Of a stretch of 64,000 bases of DNA, positions 21,893-30,084 are shown piece by piece (position 1 is the first letter of the stretch; each line of letters begins with the position of its first letter). Where the stretch lies: NCBI GenBank assembly GCA_035554115.1, contig DATMIW010000070.1, positions 52,953 through 116,952 of the forward strand, given 5' to 3'. The notes under the pieces were generated by a model. That model was not told where the DNA came from and did no database searches. It saw only the letters and a program-made list of their open reading frames with translations. Position numbers and translations under genes: made by a program. Source of the DNA: CAXTSE01 sp035554115 (lineage in GTDB: Bacteria > Actinomycetota > Actinomycetes > Actinomycetales > Microbacteriaceae).

Positions 21893-24418
21893 GTGCAGAC
21901 TCATCCAGTGCTGCACGACGGACTTCCTGCCCCGTGGGACCCGGATCTCTTCGTCGTCGCCTTTGATGAATGGGTTCGCTCGCGAGGAATGGTTCTCTAT
22001 CCTGCGCAGGAAGAGGCGGTCCTCGACCTCGCCCTGGGATCCCATGTTGTGGTGTCGACTCCGACCGGCAGCGGAAAATCACTGATCGGAATCGCCGCTC
22101 ACGCCGCTTCTCTCGCGCAGAACTCGCGCAGCTGGTATACGGCTCCGATCAAGGCTCTCGTCAGCGAAAAGTTCTTCGCCCTAGTCGACATCTTCGGGGC
22201 CGAAAACGTGGGTATGGTCACCGGGGATTCTCGTGTGAACCCCGACGCACCGATTATCTGTTGCACGGCAGAGATCCTGGCCAACTTTGCGTTGCGGCAC
22301 GGTTCTGAGGCCGATGTCGGCACGGTCATCATGGATGAGTTCCACTACTACTCGGACCCGGATCGTGGCTGGGCCTGGCAGGTGCCGCTTCTGCTCATGT
22401 CGCGGGCACGGTTCGTGCTCATGTCGGCGACTCTGGGTGATGTTGACGCGCTTGCGGCGGATCTTGAGCGTCGCACGGGCCGAGAGGTGGCACGGATCAC
22501 GGGCGTGGATCGCCCGGTGCCGCTGCATTTTCGTTGGTCGATGACCCCGATTCACGAGACCGTGCAGAACATCTTGACCGAGGGACTCGCTCCCATATAC
22601 ATCGTGCACTTCTCGCAGGCAGCCGCAGTTGAGAAGGCCCAGGCTTTGTCGAGCCTCAACATCGCAACGCGTGAGCAGCGCGATGCGATCGCCGCGGCGA
22701 TCGGTGATTTCAGGTTTTCCGTCGGATTCGGCGCCACCTTGTCGCGCCTGATTCGTGCGGGAATCGGGGTGCACCATGCGGGGATGCTGCCGAAGTACCG
22801 ACGTCTGGTCGAAACCTTGGCGCAGCAGGGGCTGTTGAAAGTCATTTGCGGAACCGACACCCTCGGGGTCGGAATCAACGTTCCGATCCGGACTGTACTT
22901 CTCACCGGGCTGACCAAATTCGATGGAACACGGATGCGCCAGTTGACGGCGCGCGAATTCCACCAGGTGGCGGGACGTGCCGGTCGCGCCGGGTACGACA
23001 TAGCCGGTGACGTCGTCGCTCAGGCGCCCGAGCATGAGATCGAAAACGCACGAGGCGCCGCCAAGGCCGGAATTGATCCCAAAGCCAAGAAGAAGCTGGT
23101 GAAGAAGCGGGCGCCCGAGGGGTTCGTCTCGTGGGGTGAGCCTAGTTTTCAGCGGCTCATAGCGGCACAACCCGAAACGCTGGCTTCGTCAATGCGAATA
23201 AGCGCGGCGATGATGATCGGGCTGATCAGCAGGCCAGGAGCCGAGATTCGTGCCGATCAGTCCGGTAGCGCGTTCGCCATCGTTCGCGAGTTGATATTTG
23301 ACAGCCACGAATCACCGGCCCGCAAGCGAGCTTTAGCGAGGAGGGCGCTCGGCATCTATCGCACGCTGAGGGCGGGGGAGGTCGTCGTGCAGCACGGGGG
23401 AGGCTTCGATGGCTCCGCACGCAGTGAACTCGCGGTGGATCTTTCGGAGGACTTCGCGCTCAACCAACCTCTCTCTCCGTTTGCCCTCGCCTCATTCGAC
23501 CTGCTCGATCGGGATGCCCCGAGCTATCCGCTCGACATGATCTCGGTTGTCGAGTCGACTCTCGACGATCCGCGCCCGGTGCTCAGCCAGCAGCAATTCC
23601 GTGCGCGTGGCGAAGCAGTCGCGGCGATGAAGGCCGAGGGTATCGAGTACGACGAACGGATGGAGCTGCTCGAGGCGATCACCTGGCCGAAGCCCCTCAA
23701 CGATCTGCTCGAGCAGTCATTTGCTGTCTTTGCAACGTCACAGCCGTGGGTGCGGGATTTCGAGCTGAGTCCCAAATCGGTCGTACGAGATATGTACGAG
23801 CGCGCCATGACCTTCAGTGAATACATCGCCTACTACCAATTGGCTCGTAGCGAAGGTCTCGTGCTGCGCTACCTGTCCGACGCCTATCGAGCTGCTCGAC
23901 AGACAATTCCGGATACGGCGAAGACTGACGAGCTGCGGGATCTCATCGAGTGGCTCGGTGAGCTGGTGCGTCAGGTGGATTCGTCACTGCTCGACGAATG
24001 GGAAGCGCTAACGCACCCGTCAGAGGATTCCGCGGCGACGGCCGTGATCCGACCGCCCACCTCAGTTGTGACCAACCGACGCGCGTTCCTGGTGCTCGTC
24101 CGTAATGCGCTATGGCGCCGCGTCGACCTTGTTGCGCGCCAGCGCGACGAGGAACTGATCGCGCTTGATCCGGATGTCGATTGGTCGTCGGCGCTCGACG
24201 ACTACTTCGCGGATCACGACAGCGTGAGTGTTGACGCTGATGCACGCAGCAACGCCCGACTGATCATCGACGAGAAACCGGATCGCTGGGAGGTGCGGCA
24301 GGTGCTCGCCGATCCCGCCGGTGATCACGACTGGGGTATTCGCGCTGTGGTGGATCTCGTCGAATCAGCCGAGCTGGGGTTCGCGGTCGTACGTGTCGTC
24401 GGCCTCGACCGACTCTGA
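21893..24418 (+). CDS. Ski2/Mtr4-like DEAD/DEAH helicase with DUF3516-type C-terminus
   Basis: An 841-aa superfamily-2 RNA helicase-like protein. Motifs: Q-like YPAQEEAVLDL, Walker A STPTGSGKS (about 54), IKALVSEKF (Ia), IMDEFHYY (II, about 146), MSATLGD (III), GVHHAGMLPKYR, CGTDTLGVGINVP (V) and HQVAGRAGRAGYD (VI, about 356). The C-terminal half has no second helicase core and matches the DUF3516 type, from memory. The start is uncertain: GTG 21893 or GTG 21908; the frame stays open to 21656 but that part runs into the divergent gene's leader. The 3' end overlaps a minus-strand gene by 54 nt. Confidence 0.85.
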   Translation: MQTHPVLHDGLPAPWDPDLFVVAFDEWVRSRGMVLYPAQEEAVLDLALGSHVVVSTPTGSGKSLIGIAAHAASLAQNSRSWYTAPIKALVSEKFFALVDIFGAENVGMVTGDSRVNPDAPIICCTAEILANFALRHGSEADVGTVIMDEFHYYSDPDRGWAWQVPLLLMSRARFVLMSATLGDVDALAADLERRTGREVARITGVDRPVPLHFRWSMTPIHETVQNILTEGLAPIYIVHFSQAAAVEKAQALSSLNIATREQRDAIAAAIGDFRFSVGFGATLSRLIRAGIGVHHAGMLPKYRRLVETLAQQGLLKVICGTDTLGVGINVPIRTVLLTGLTKFDGTRMRQLTAREFHQVAGRAGRAGYDIAGDVVAQAPEHEIENARGAAKAGIDPKAKKKLVKKRAPEGFVSWGEPSFQRLIAAQPETLASSMRISAAMMIGLISRPGAEIRADQSGSAFAIVRELIFDSHESPARKRALARRALGIYRTLRAGEVVVQHGGGFDGSARSELAVDLSEDFALNQPLSPFALASFDLLDRDAPSYPLDMISVVESTLDDPRPVLSQQQFRARGEAVAAMKAEGIEYDERMELLEAITWPKPLNDLLEQSFAVFATSQPWVRDFELSPKSVVRDMYERAMTFSEYIAYYQLARSEGLVLRYLSDAYRAARQTIPDTAKTDELRDLIEWLGELVRQVDSSLLDEWEALTHPSEDSAATAVIRPPTSVVTNRRAFLVLVRNALWRRVDLVARQRDEELIALDPDVDWSSALDDYFADHDSVSVDADARSNARLIIDEKPDRWEVRQVLADPAGDHDWGIRAVVDLVESAELGFAVVRVVGLDRL

Positions 24419-24646
24419 GACGAGACCCGAGAACCATCGGGCACCGGCGCCGATACTCGTCAGAAGCGAACCAGCGCCGACGAGGAAAAAGACGACGGCA
24501 AGCGGAGGGATGTTCCCAGCAAGGCAGGCTGACGCGGCCAAGCAGCCATTGGCGTCGGCGATCGCCACGTCAACGACGGCGAAACTGATGGCTGAGGTTA
24601 CGACCGCGACGAGCGCGGCGATGCCCAACACCCTGCGCGAGTGCAT
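24365..24646 (-). CDS. Small two-helix membrane protein
   Basis: A 93-aa protein: MHSRRVLGIAALVAVVTSA (first helix or signal anchor), a short extracytoplasmic loop with two Cys (GCLAASACLAG), a second helix (PPLAVVFFLVGAGSLL) and an acidic tail (SESVEADDTYDREP). GAAGGA lies 6 nt before the ATG. It overlaps the helicase 3' end tail-to-tail by 54 nt; both frames look genuine. I do not recognise the family. Confidence 0.6.
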   Translation of the reverse strand: MHSRRVLGIAALVAVVTSAISFAVVDVAIADANGCLAASACLAGNIPPLAVVFFLVGAGSLLTSIGAGARWFSGLVSESVEADDTYDREPQLG

Positions 24647-24837
24647 CCTGATCCTTCTGCGTCCGCGGTGAGGACTGCACCGACAGGTTATGAAATCGCG
24701 CAGAATCGCGGCATTCCCATTTCCGGTGCCGCTCACTCTGGGGCCACGGAAACTTGTCGCATTCGGCATCATTGCCATAGTGCCGGCGTTCCATTCGATA
24801 CTCGGCCGGTAGTCGATCGGCCACGGGAAGGACCCCA

Positions 24838-25131
24838 ATGTCTGTTGTTCTGCATGCCACCTGGACCGTTACTCCGGGTCGTGAGCACATCGTGCGGGAG
24901 GCGCTTGCCTCCCTGGCTCCAGCGACTCGCGAGGAGCCCGGCTGCCTCTTCTTCCAGCCATATGTCGATCCGGCTGAGCCGAATGTGATCCGCATCTTCG
25001 AGGTCTACCTTGATCAGGATGCGGTAACTGCCCACGCCGAATCGGCCCATTTCGCGCAGTGGGCCCTTGGCGTCGCGATCCCCGAACTCATCGACCGCCG
25101 TCGGGAGTTCTTCGAGACTCTCGACGTCTAG
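24838..25131 (+). CDS. Antibiotic biosynthesis monooxygenase (ABM) domain protein
   Basis: A 97-aa single-domain ferredoxin-like protein of the ABM/YgiN type: HATWTVTPGREHIVREAL, EEPGCLFFQPYVDPAEPN, FEVYLDQDAVTAHAESAHF. Such small dimers act as quinol or polyketide monooxygenases or have no known substrate. GAAGGA precedes the ATG. Its stop shares CTAG (25128-25131) with the stop of ligD. Confidence 0.85.
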   Translation: MSVVLHATWTVTPGREHIVREALASLAPATREEPGCLFFQPYVDPAEPNVIRIFEVYLDQDAVTAHAESAHFAQWALGVAIPELIDRRREFFETLDV

Positions 25132-27587
25132 CGAGACTCCCACCGCACCTCGTCGGGGCGGACATCGTTTCGCCATCCGCGCCAGACCGGATGCCGCAAC
25201 CGGCCGTCTCCGGTCGCCTCGCCATATTCCACTTCGGCCACCATCGTCGGCGACACCCAATGTGCGTCGCGCGCATCGACTGTGGGAACCCCTCTCACCG
25301 AGCTTCTGTCGCTGGAGATCCTGTCGAGTCGGGCGCGCAGGGCCTGCAACTCGCCGTCGCTGAAACCGCTGCCGACTCGGCCCACATAGCGCACGCCATC
25401 TCCATCGGGAACGCCGAGCAGAAGTGAACCGATGGAGTCTGAGCGGTGGCCTTTTCCGGGTCGCCAGCCCACCACGATCACGTCCTGCGTCTGTGTGTGC
25501 TTGATCTTGATCCAGTCGCGGCTGCGCTTGCCTTCGCGGTAGGGGCTTGAGCGGCGTTTAGCCATAATCCCCTCAAGGCCCAATTCGCGGCTTGTCGCGA
25601 TGGCCGCGGTCAGCTCGGTACCGAGCTCCGGGGGCACCACGATCGTGCGGGTCTCGTGGACGGCACCCACGAGGCGCTCCCTACGGACGCTGTATGGCTC
25701 GGATGTCAGTGTGCCGCCGCCGAGTGACAGTACGTCGAAGAGGTAAAGCGCAACGGGGGCGGCCAATTGACCACGCGCAATATCGCGGGGGGTCGTCAAT
25801 CCCGAACGTCGTTGAATGAGTTCGAAGCTGGGCCGCCTGTTTTCGTCGAGCGCGACGATCTCGCCGTCAAAGACGCCTGTCCCTTCGACGGCGTCGGCGA
25901 GCTCGGCAAGTTCCGGAAAGGTCGGAGTGAGATCCAGCCCGTTGCGGGAGCGAAGCTCGACAGTGCGCGAGCCAGCCGTTTCGGTGACAGTCGCGATCGC
26001 GCGGTAGCCGTCCCATTTCATTTCATAGGCCCAGTCGTCCCCGCCCGTGAAGTCGGCCGGATCCCCGAGCGTTGCGAGCATCGGGCGCACGGTGCCGGCC
26101 CCTCCGGTCCTCGTCCCCACAACGGTCTTCCCGTTTCGCCGCACAGGCGCAGCAGGGGCGGCGGCGCGCGCGCCAGGCCCGGATGACCACACACCTTTGC
26201 GCTGATCCTTCATGCGGTGCATGAGCCAGTTCTCTTTCGCAGCGCCGCCGACGCTGTCCGACGTCGTTCGAATCAGCGCCAGACGATGCGAGCCGTGCTT
26301 CTCACCGTGAATGATGACAACGACCTCGTGATCGCTGAACTTCTCCTCTTCATATATGCCGCGGTCCCAGATCGTGACGGTGCCGGCGCCGTATTCTCCG
26401 CGCGGGATCGTGCCCTCGAACTGTCCGTATTCGAGCGGGTGATCTTCGACATGGACGGCAAGATGATTCGCATCGTCGAGGGGGATGCCTTTGGGGACTG
26501 CCCAGCTCACCAGAACGCCGTCCCTCTCGAGCCGGAAGTCGTAGTGCAGTCTGCGCGCGTGGTGCTCCTGAATCACAAAAGTCGGTTGCCGGCGCGGATC
26601 GGCATTCGGGGGCTTGTCGCCCATGGGTTCCGGGGTCTTGGCCGAGTCGCGCTTCGACCGGTAGGAGCCCAGAGCCTCATTATGGTGACCCGTTCGGTGG
26701 CTCGCCGAGAGGTCGGCGAGCAGGTCTCCCTTCTTCTCGACGCGCTTCAGCACATCTGTGAACTCGAGATGGGTGAGTGAAGGGGATGCGAGCTCGCGCC
26801 AGGTGCGCGGGGCAGCGACCGTGGGACGAATTCGCCCCCGCAAGGAGTAGGGCACGATTGTGGTCTTCGCTGCGTTGTTCTGACTCCAGTCGACAAGAAC
26901 TTTGCCGCCGCGGATCGATTTCTTCATATCGCTGACCACGAGGTCAGGGTGATCGGCCTCGAGAGACCGCGCGAGTTCATGGGCGACCGCTGACACTTCA
27001 TCGCTTGTCTGTCGGCCGTCGAGGGCCGCATAGAGGTGAATGCCCTTGCTGCCACTCGTGACGGGCAGCGGGTTGAGTCCCATGCCGGAAAGGATTGCGC
27101 GCACGAGGCGGGCCACTTCGGCGCATTCCGCCAGGCCCGCCCCTTCGCCTGGGTCCAGGTCGAGCACCATGCGATCGGGGTTCTGCCGCGCGCCTCCCGG
27201 GCCGAATCGCCACTGAGGAACGTGGATTTCGAGGGCAGCCTGTTGGGCAATCCAGACCAGGGTTGCCAGATCGTTGACGAGCGGGTAGACGTTCACGTGA
27301 TCCGAGTGCTGGATTTCGCGACGGGCGATCCACTCGGGCGCGGAGGCTGGCACGTTCTTTTCAAAAAACACCGGGCCGGGGTCTGCCGCTGTCCCTGTGC
27401 CGCTGACCCACCGCTTGCGGGTCGCGGCCCGATCGCGCGCGTGCGGAATCAACACATCGGAAACGCGCGAGTAGTAGTCGAGGACCTCGCCTTTGGTCGT
27501 TCCCGTCTCGGGGTAGATCACCTTGTCGAGATTGGTGAGACGTAGTCGCCGCCCGCCGACCTCCACGAACGTTTCGGTTCCGGCCAT
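25128..27587 (-). CDS. ligD: Multifunctional ATP-dependent DNA ligase LigD (NHEJ)
   Basis: An 819-aa three-domain NHEJ enzyme. The N-terminal polymerase/primase domain is about residues 1-290, with LDLDPGEG metal-binding Asp 143 and 145 and GSKGIHLY. The phosphoesterase domain is about 335-480 (HHARRLHYDFRLERDG, EDHPLEYGQFEGTIP, EYGAGTVTIWD). The ligase domain is about 500-819, with the AMP-accepting Lys524 in EMKWDGYR, then FDGEIVALDE, EGIMAKR and WIKIKH. The order Pol-PE-Lig is that of mycobacterial LigD. It is divergent from ku with 75 bp between; the TAGCGT box 6 nt before its ATG implies a leaderless start. Confidence 0.97.
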   Translation of the reverse strand: MAGTETFVEVGGRRLRLTNLDKVIYPETGTTKGEVLDYYSRVSDVLIPHARDRAATRKRWVSGTGTAADPGPVFFEKNVPASAPEWIARREIQHSDHVNVYPLVNDLATLVWIAQQAALEIHVPQWRFGPGGARQNPDRMVLDLDPGEGAGLAECAEVARLVRAILSGMGLNPLPVTSGSKGIHLYAALDGRQTSDEVSAVAHELARSLEADHPDLVVSDMKKSIRGGKVLVDWSQNNAAKTTIVPYSLRGRIRPTVAAPRTWRELASPSLTHLEFTDVLKRVEKKGDLLADLSASHRTGHHNEALGSYRSKRDSAKTPEPMGDKPPNADPRRQPTFVIQEHHARRLHYDFRLERDGVLVSWAVPKGIPLDDANHLAVHVEDHPLEYGQFEGTIPRGEYGAGTVTIWDRGIYEEEKFSDHEVVVIIHGEKHGSHRLALIRTTSDSVGGAAKENWLMHRMKDQRKGVWSSGPGARAAAPAAPVRRNGKTVVGTRTGGAGTVRPMLATLGDPADFTGGDDWAYEMKWDGYRAIATVTETAGSRTVELRSRNGLDLTPTFPELAELADAVEGTGVFDGEIVALDENRRPSFELIQRRSGLTTPRDIARGQLAAPVALYLFDVLSLGGGTLTSEPYSVRRERLVGAVHETRTIVVPPELGTELTAAIATSRELGLEGIMAKRRSSPYREGKRSRDWIKIKHTQTQDVIVVGWRPGKGHRSDSIGSLLLGVPDGDGVRYVGRVGSGFSDGELQALRARLDRISSDRSSVRGVPTVDARDAHWVSPTMVAEVEYGEATGDGRLRHPVWRGWRNDVRPDEVRWESR

Positions 27588-27593
27588 GCGTTC

Positions 27594-27599
27594 ACGCTA
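27594..27599 (-). promoter_or_regulatory. Candidate -10 box (TAGCGT) of ligD
   Basis: Minus-strand TAGCGT, 6 nt before the ATG at 27587, inside the 75-bp ligD/ku divergent gap. Confidence 0.5.
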
Positions 27600-27662
27600 A
27601 GGGGAGCTCTCGAAAAAGCCCAGGGGGTATACAGCGTCCACATCCGGGACGAAAATGACACC

Positions 27663-28502
27663 ATGCGCTCGATCTGGAAAGGCTCGCTGAGTTTCGGTCT
27701 CGTCAACGTGCCGGTGAAACTGTTCTCGGCAACCGAAGACCACGACGTTCCTTTGCACCAGGTCCATGACAAAGATGGCGGACGGATCCGGTACAAGCGG
27801 GTGTGTGAGATCGACGGTGAGACAGTCGACTTTGAGCACATTCAGAAGGCATATGTGGATGGCGAGCAGACCGTGGTGTTGACCGAGAAGGACTTCGCAG
27901 CGCTGCCGGCCGAGCGCAGCAAGGACATCGATGTCGTGGAGTTCGTCCCCACCGAACAGGTCGATCCGATCATGTTTGAAAAGAGCTACTTTGTCGCACC
28001 GGACTCGAAGTCGACGAAGGCCTATGTGCTGCTGATGCGCACACTTGACGAGAGCGACCGCACCGCGATCGTGCAGTTCGCTCTGCGTCAGAAGACACGA
28101 TTGGCGGCGCTGCGCGTGCGAGACGGGGTGCTCGTCATGCAGACCCTGCTGTGGGATGACGAGGTGCGTGAGGCCCGATTCCCCGAACTCGACGAGTTGC
28201 CGACGATCTCGGCGGCGGAGTTGAAAATGTCGCGTCAACTGGTCGAGAGCTTCTCGAGCGATTTCACGCCGGAGAAATTTACCGACGACTATCAAGAGCA
28301 GCTGCGAACCCTGGTTGAGGCGAAGCTCGAGCAGGGTGACGCGCTCGACACGGAGGCGACCTTCGGGCGCGAGACCGAGGGAGGCGGGGAGGTTCTCGAC
28401 CTTATGGAGGCGCTTCGGCGATCCGTTGAATCTCAGCGCGGAGGGACAGCCAAGAAGGCGCCCGCCAAGAAAAAGGCACCCCCCAAAAAGAAGTCCGCCT
28501 AA
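27663..28502 (+). CDS. ku: Non-homologous end-joining protein Ku
   Basis: A 279-aa bacterial Ku: MRSIWKGSLSFGLVNVPVK, YKRVCEIDGETVD, LTEKDFAALPAERSKDIDV, YFVAPD, KAYVLLMRTL and the C-terminal core region ELKMSRQLVESFSSDFTPEKF. The homodimer ring binds broken DNA ends and recruits LigD. The C-terminus is a lysine/alanine/proline tail (PAKKKAPPKKKSA), known in some Ku proteins to aid DNA binding. A TATACA motif about 30 nt upstream could be its -10. The stop shares CTAA (28499-28502) with the convergent yihY-like gene. Confidence 0.96.
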   Translation: MRSIWKGSLSFGLVNVPVKLFSATEDHDVPLHQVHDKDGGRIRYKRVCEIDGETVDFEHIQKAYVDGEQTVVLTEKDFAALPAERSKDIDVVEFVPTEQVDPIMFEKSYFVAPDSKSTKAYVLLMRTLDESDRTAIVQFALRQKTRLAALRVRDGVLVMQTLLWDDEVREARFPELDELPTISAAELKMSRQLVESFSSDFTPEKFTDDYQEQLRTLVEAKLEQGDALDTEATFGRETEGGGEVLDLMEALRRSVESQRGGTAKKAPAKKKAPPKKKSA

Positions 28503-29506
28503 CTTTCTGTGCGCTTATCTCGTGAACGCACCTCGTCGGCGATGCGGTGAGCCGACGCAACGTCGCTGTCCCGCTGTCGGGCAATGATTCGATTCCGGCG
28601 AGTATCTCGCAGAGGCAACAGCACGACTTCTTCCGCGCGTTCCCCGCGGGCGAGCTGACGCAGGCGAACGAACTCCGCGTCGATCTCGGCACCTCCCACT
28701 AATGCTGCGTTAGTGAGGTAGGCCCACAGGAGAGCGATGAGGACACCCCCTAGTGATCCATAGAGAGCGTCGTAGTGTCCGGCGACCACGATGTATAGAG
28801 CGAAACCGAGGGTCGCAACGACCCACAGCGTGACGGCCGCGAGCGATCCGATGCTTGCCCAGCGCACACGGGTATGTCGCACATTCGGGGTTGCCGAGTA
28901 GAGCACGGCGATCAGGACGATGAGCAAGAGCAGCAGCAGAGGCCATTTGCCCACATTCCAGAGCTGCGTCGTGAGGGGAGCGATTCCGCGGCGTCCCAAA
29001 ATGTCGGCCGCGGCCGCCGGGGTAACGAGAACGATTGTCGCAATCGCTGCCGCGAGGGCCGTGACAACAACGGCGACGACGAGCATGCGTGCGCGAAAGG
29101 CCCAAAACGGGCGGCCTTCCTGGACCTCATAGACGGCGTTGATGGCTCGTCCCAGAGCGGTGGAATACCCGGATCCCGTCCAGAGCAGAAGTATCACTCC
29201 GAGCACGAGAGCTGCGGGTGCGTTCCCGAGACTCAGTAGTTCGCCGAGGCCGCGTCGGATTTCCGTTGCCGCGTCATCGGGAAGCAGAGTACGTGCGACG
29301 GCCACAAGGTCATCGAGTGCGCGCGTGCGGTCGTCAAAGAGCGCAAAAGCCGACACGAGGACGAGTGCCGCCGGGAATGTAGTCAGCGCCATGAAGAATG
29401 TCAGCGCCGCCGCGGCGTCGATCCCGCGATGCCGCATGAAGCCGTGCCCCGCGCGAACGAGGGCAATGCGCCAACTGCCGCGCGGGAGTCGGGGGGTGCG
29501 TGTCAC
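28499..29506 (-). CDS. YihY/BrkB family inner-membrane protein
   Basis: A 335-aa membrane protein of the YihY (formerly 'ribonuclease BN', BrkB) family: GIDAAAALTFFMALTTFPAALVL (first helix, with the family's 'AAxLxY/Fxxxxx-FP' theme), TGSGYSTALGRAINAVYEVQEGRPF, LYSATPNVRHTRVRWASIGSLAAV and YGSLGGVLIALLWAYLTNAALVGGAEIDAE. Six helices, and a charged C-terminal tail. GTG 29506 overlaps the stop of the upstream DUF6328 gene (GTGA), which fixes the start. Function unclear; not an RNase. Confidence 0.9.
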   Translation of the reverse strand: MTRTPRLPRGSWRIALVRAGHGFMRHRGIDAAAALTFFMALTTFPAALVLVSAFALFDDRTRALDDLVAVARTLLPDDAATEIRRGLGELLSLGNAPAALVLGVILLLWTGSGYSTALGRAINAVYEVQEGRPFWAFRARMLVVAVVVTALAAAIATIVLVTPAAAADILGRRGIAPLTTQLWNVGKWPLLLLLLIVLIAVLYSATPNVRHTRVRWASIGSLAAVTLWVVATLGFALYIVVAGHYDALYGSLGGVLIALLWAYLTNAALVGGAEIDAEFVRLRQLARGERAEEVVLLPLRDTRRNRIIARQRDSDVASAHRIADEVRSRDKRTES

Positions 29507-30036
29507 CGCTTCGGCCGTTCTCCAGGATCCTCGCCGAGCGTCGCAAGGAGTCGACGCGAGCGCGCAAAGGCCGGTAGTGCCAGCCATGCCGTGACGCACA
29601 GCACGGCGCTGACCGTTGACGCGATAATTCCGGCCGCCAGCCCCGCTACAACCGAGAAGATCAACAGGGTCGTGCCACTAAGGGTCAGGGCGACAAAGAG
29701 CAGAGTGAACGCGAGCAACACATTGGTTATCCGCACGATTTGCGGCTTCGCGCCTTGGCGGAACAGGACCCTGTGCAGGCTCACCGGGGCGAGGGCGGTG
29801 AGGGTCGCAAGGGCGGCACAACACACCAGGGTGAGGTAGATGACACGTTGACCGTCTGTGAGATCGGTGAACCGCTGTTGAAAGGGAATGGTCAGCAGGA
29901 AGCCCGTGAGTATCTGCGATCCCGTCTGCGTAACCCGCAATTCGCTCAGCAGTTCGGCCCAGTTGCGGGCGAGGCGCTGTGCTTCGGTCTCATCTCGGCC
30001 ATCGTCGGGGACGGCAGCCACATTGTCAGCGGTCAC
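29503..30036 (-). CDS. DUF6328 family membrane protein
   Basis: A 177-aa protein with a soluble N-terminal helix (NWAELLSELRVTQTGSQIL) and four membrane helices (ILTGFLLTIPFQQRF, YLTLVCCAALATLTALAPV, NVLLAFTLLFVALTLSGTTL, a fourth near VAGLAAGIIASTVSAVLC). The signature ELLSELRVTQTGSQILTGFLLTIPF suggests DUF6328. GTG 30036 has a TACGAT box 6 nt upstream. It is coupled to the YihY-like gene (GTGA), so the pair forms a membrane-protein operon. Confidence 0.8.
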   Translation of the reverse strand: MTADNVAAVPDDGRDETEAQRLARNWAELLSELRVTQTGSQILTGFLLTIPFQQRFTDLTDGQRVIYLTLVCCAALATLTALAPVSLHRVLFRQGAKPQIVRITNVLLAFTLLFVALTLSGTTLLIFSVVAGLAAGIIASTVSAVLCVTAWLALPAFARSRRLLATLGEDPGERPKR

Positions 30037-30042
30037 CCGTCG

Positions 30043-30048
30043 ATCGTA
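30043..30048 (-). promoter_or_regulatory. Candidate -10 box (TACGAT) of DUF6328-yihY operon
   Basis: Minus-strand TACGAT, 6 nt before the GTG at 30036. Confidence 0.5.
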
Positions 30049-30071
30049 GGCCGACCCGCGCGCACCTCGGC

Positions 30072-30077
30072 TAATCT
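30072..30077 (+). promoter_or_regulatory. Candidate -10 box (TAATCT) of the GlcD-like gene
   Basis: TAATCT, 7 nt before the ATG at 30085. It faces away from the TACGAT box 24 bp to its left. Confidence 0.5.
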
Positions 30078-30084
30078 CGGGGGC

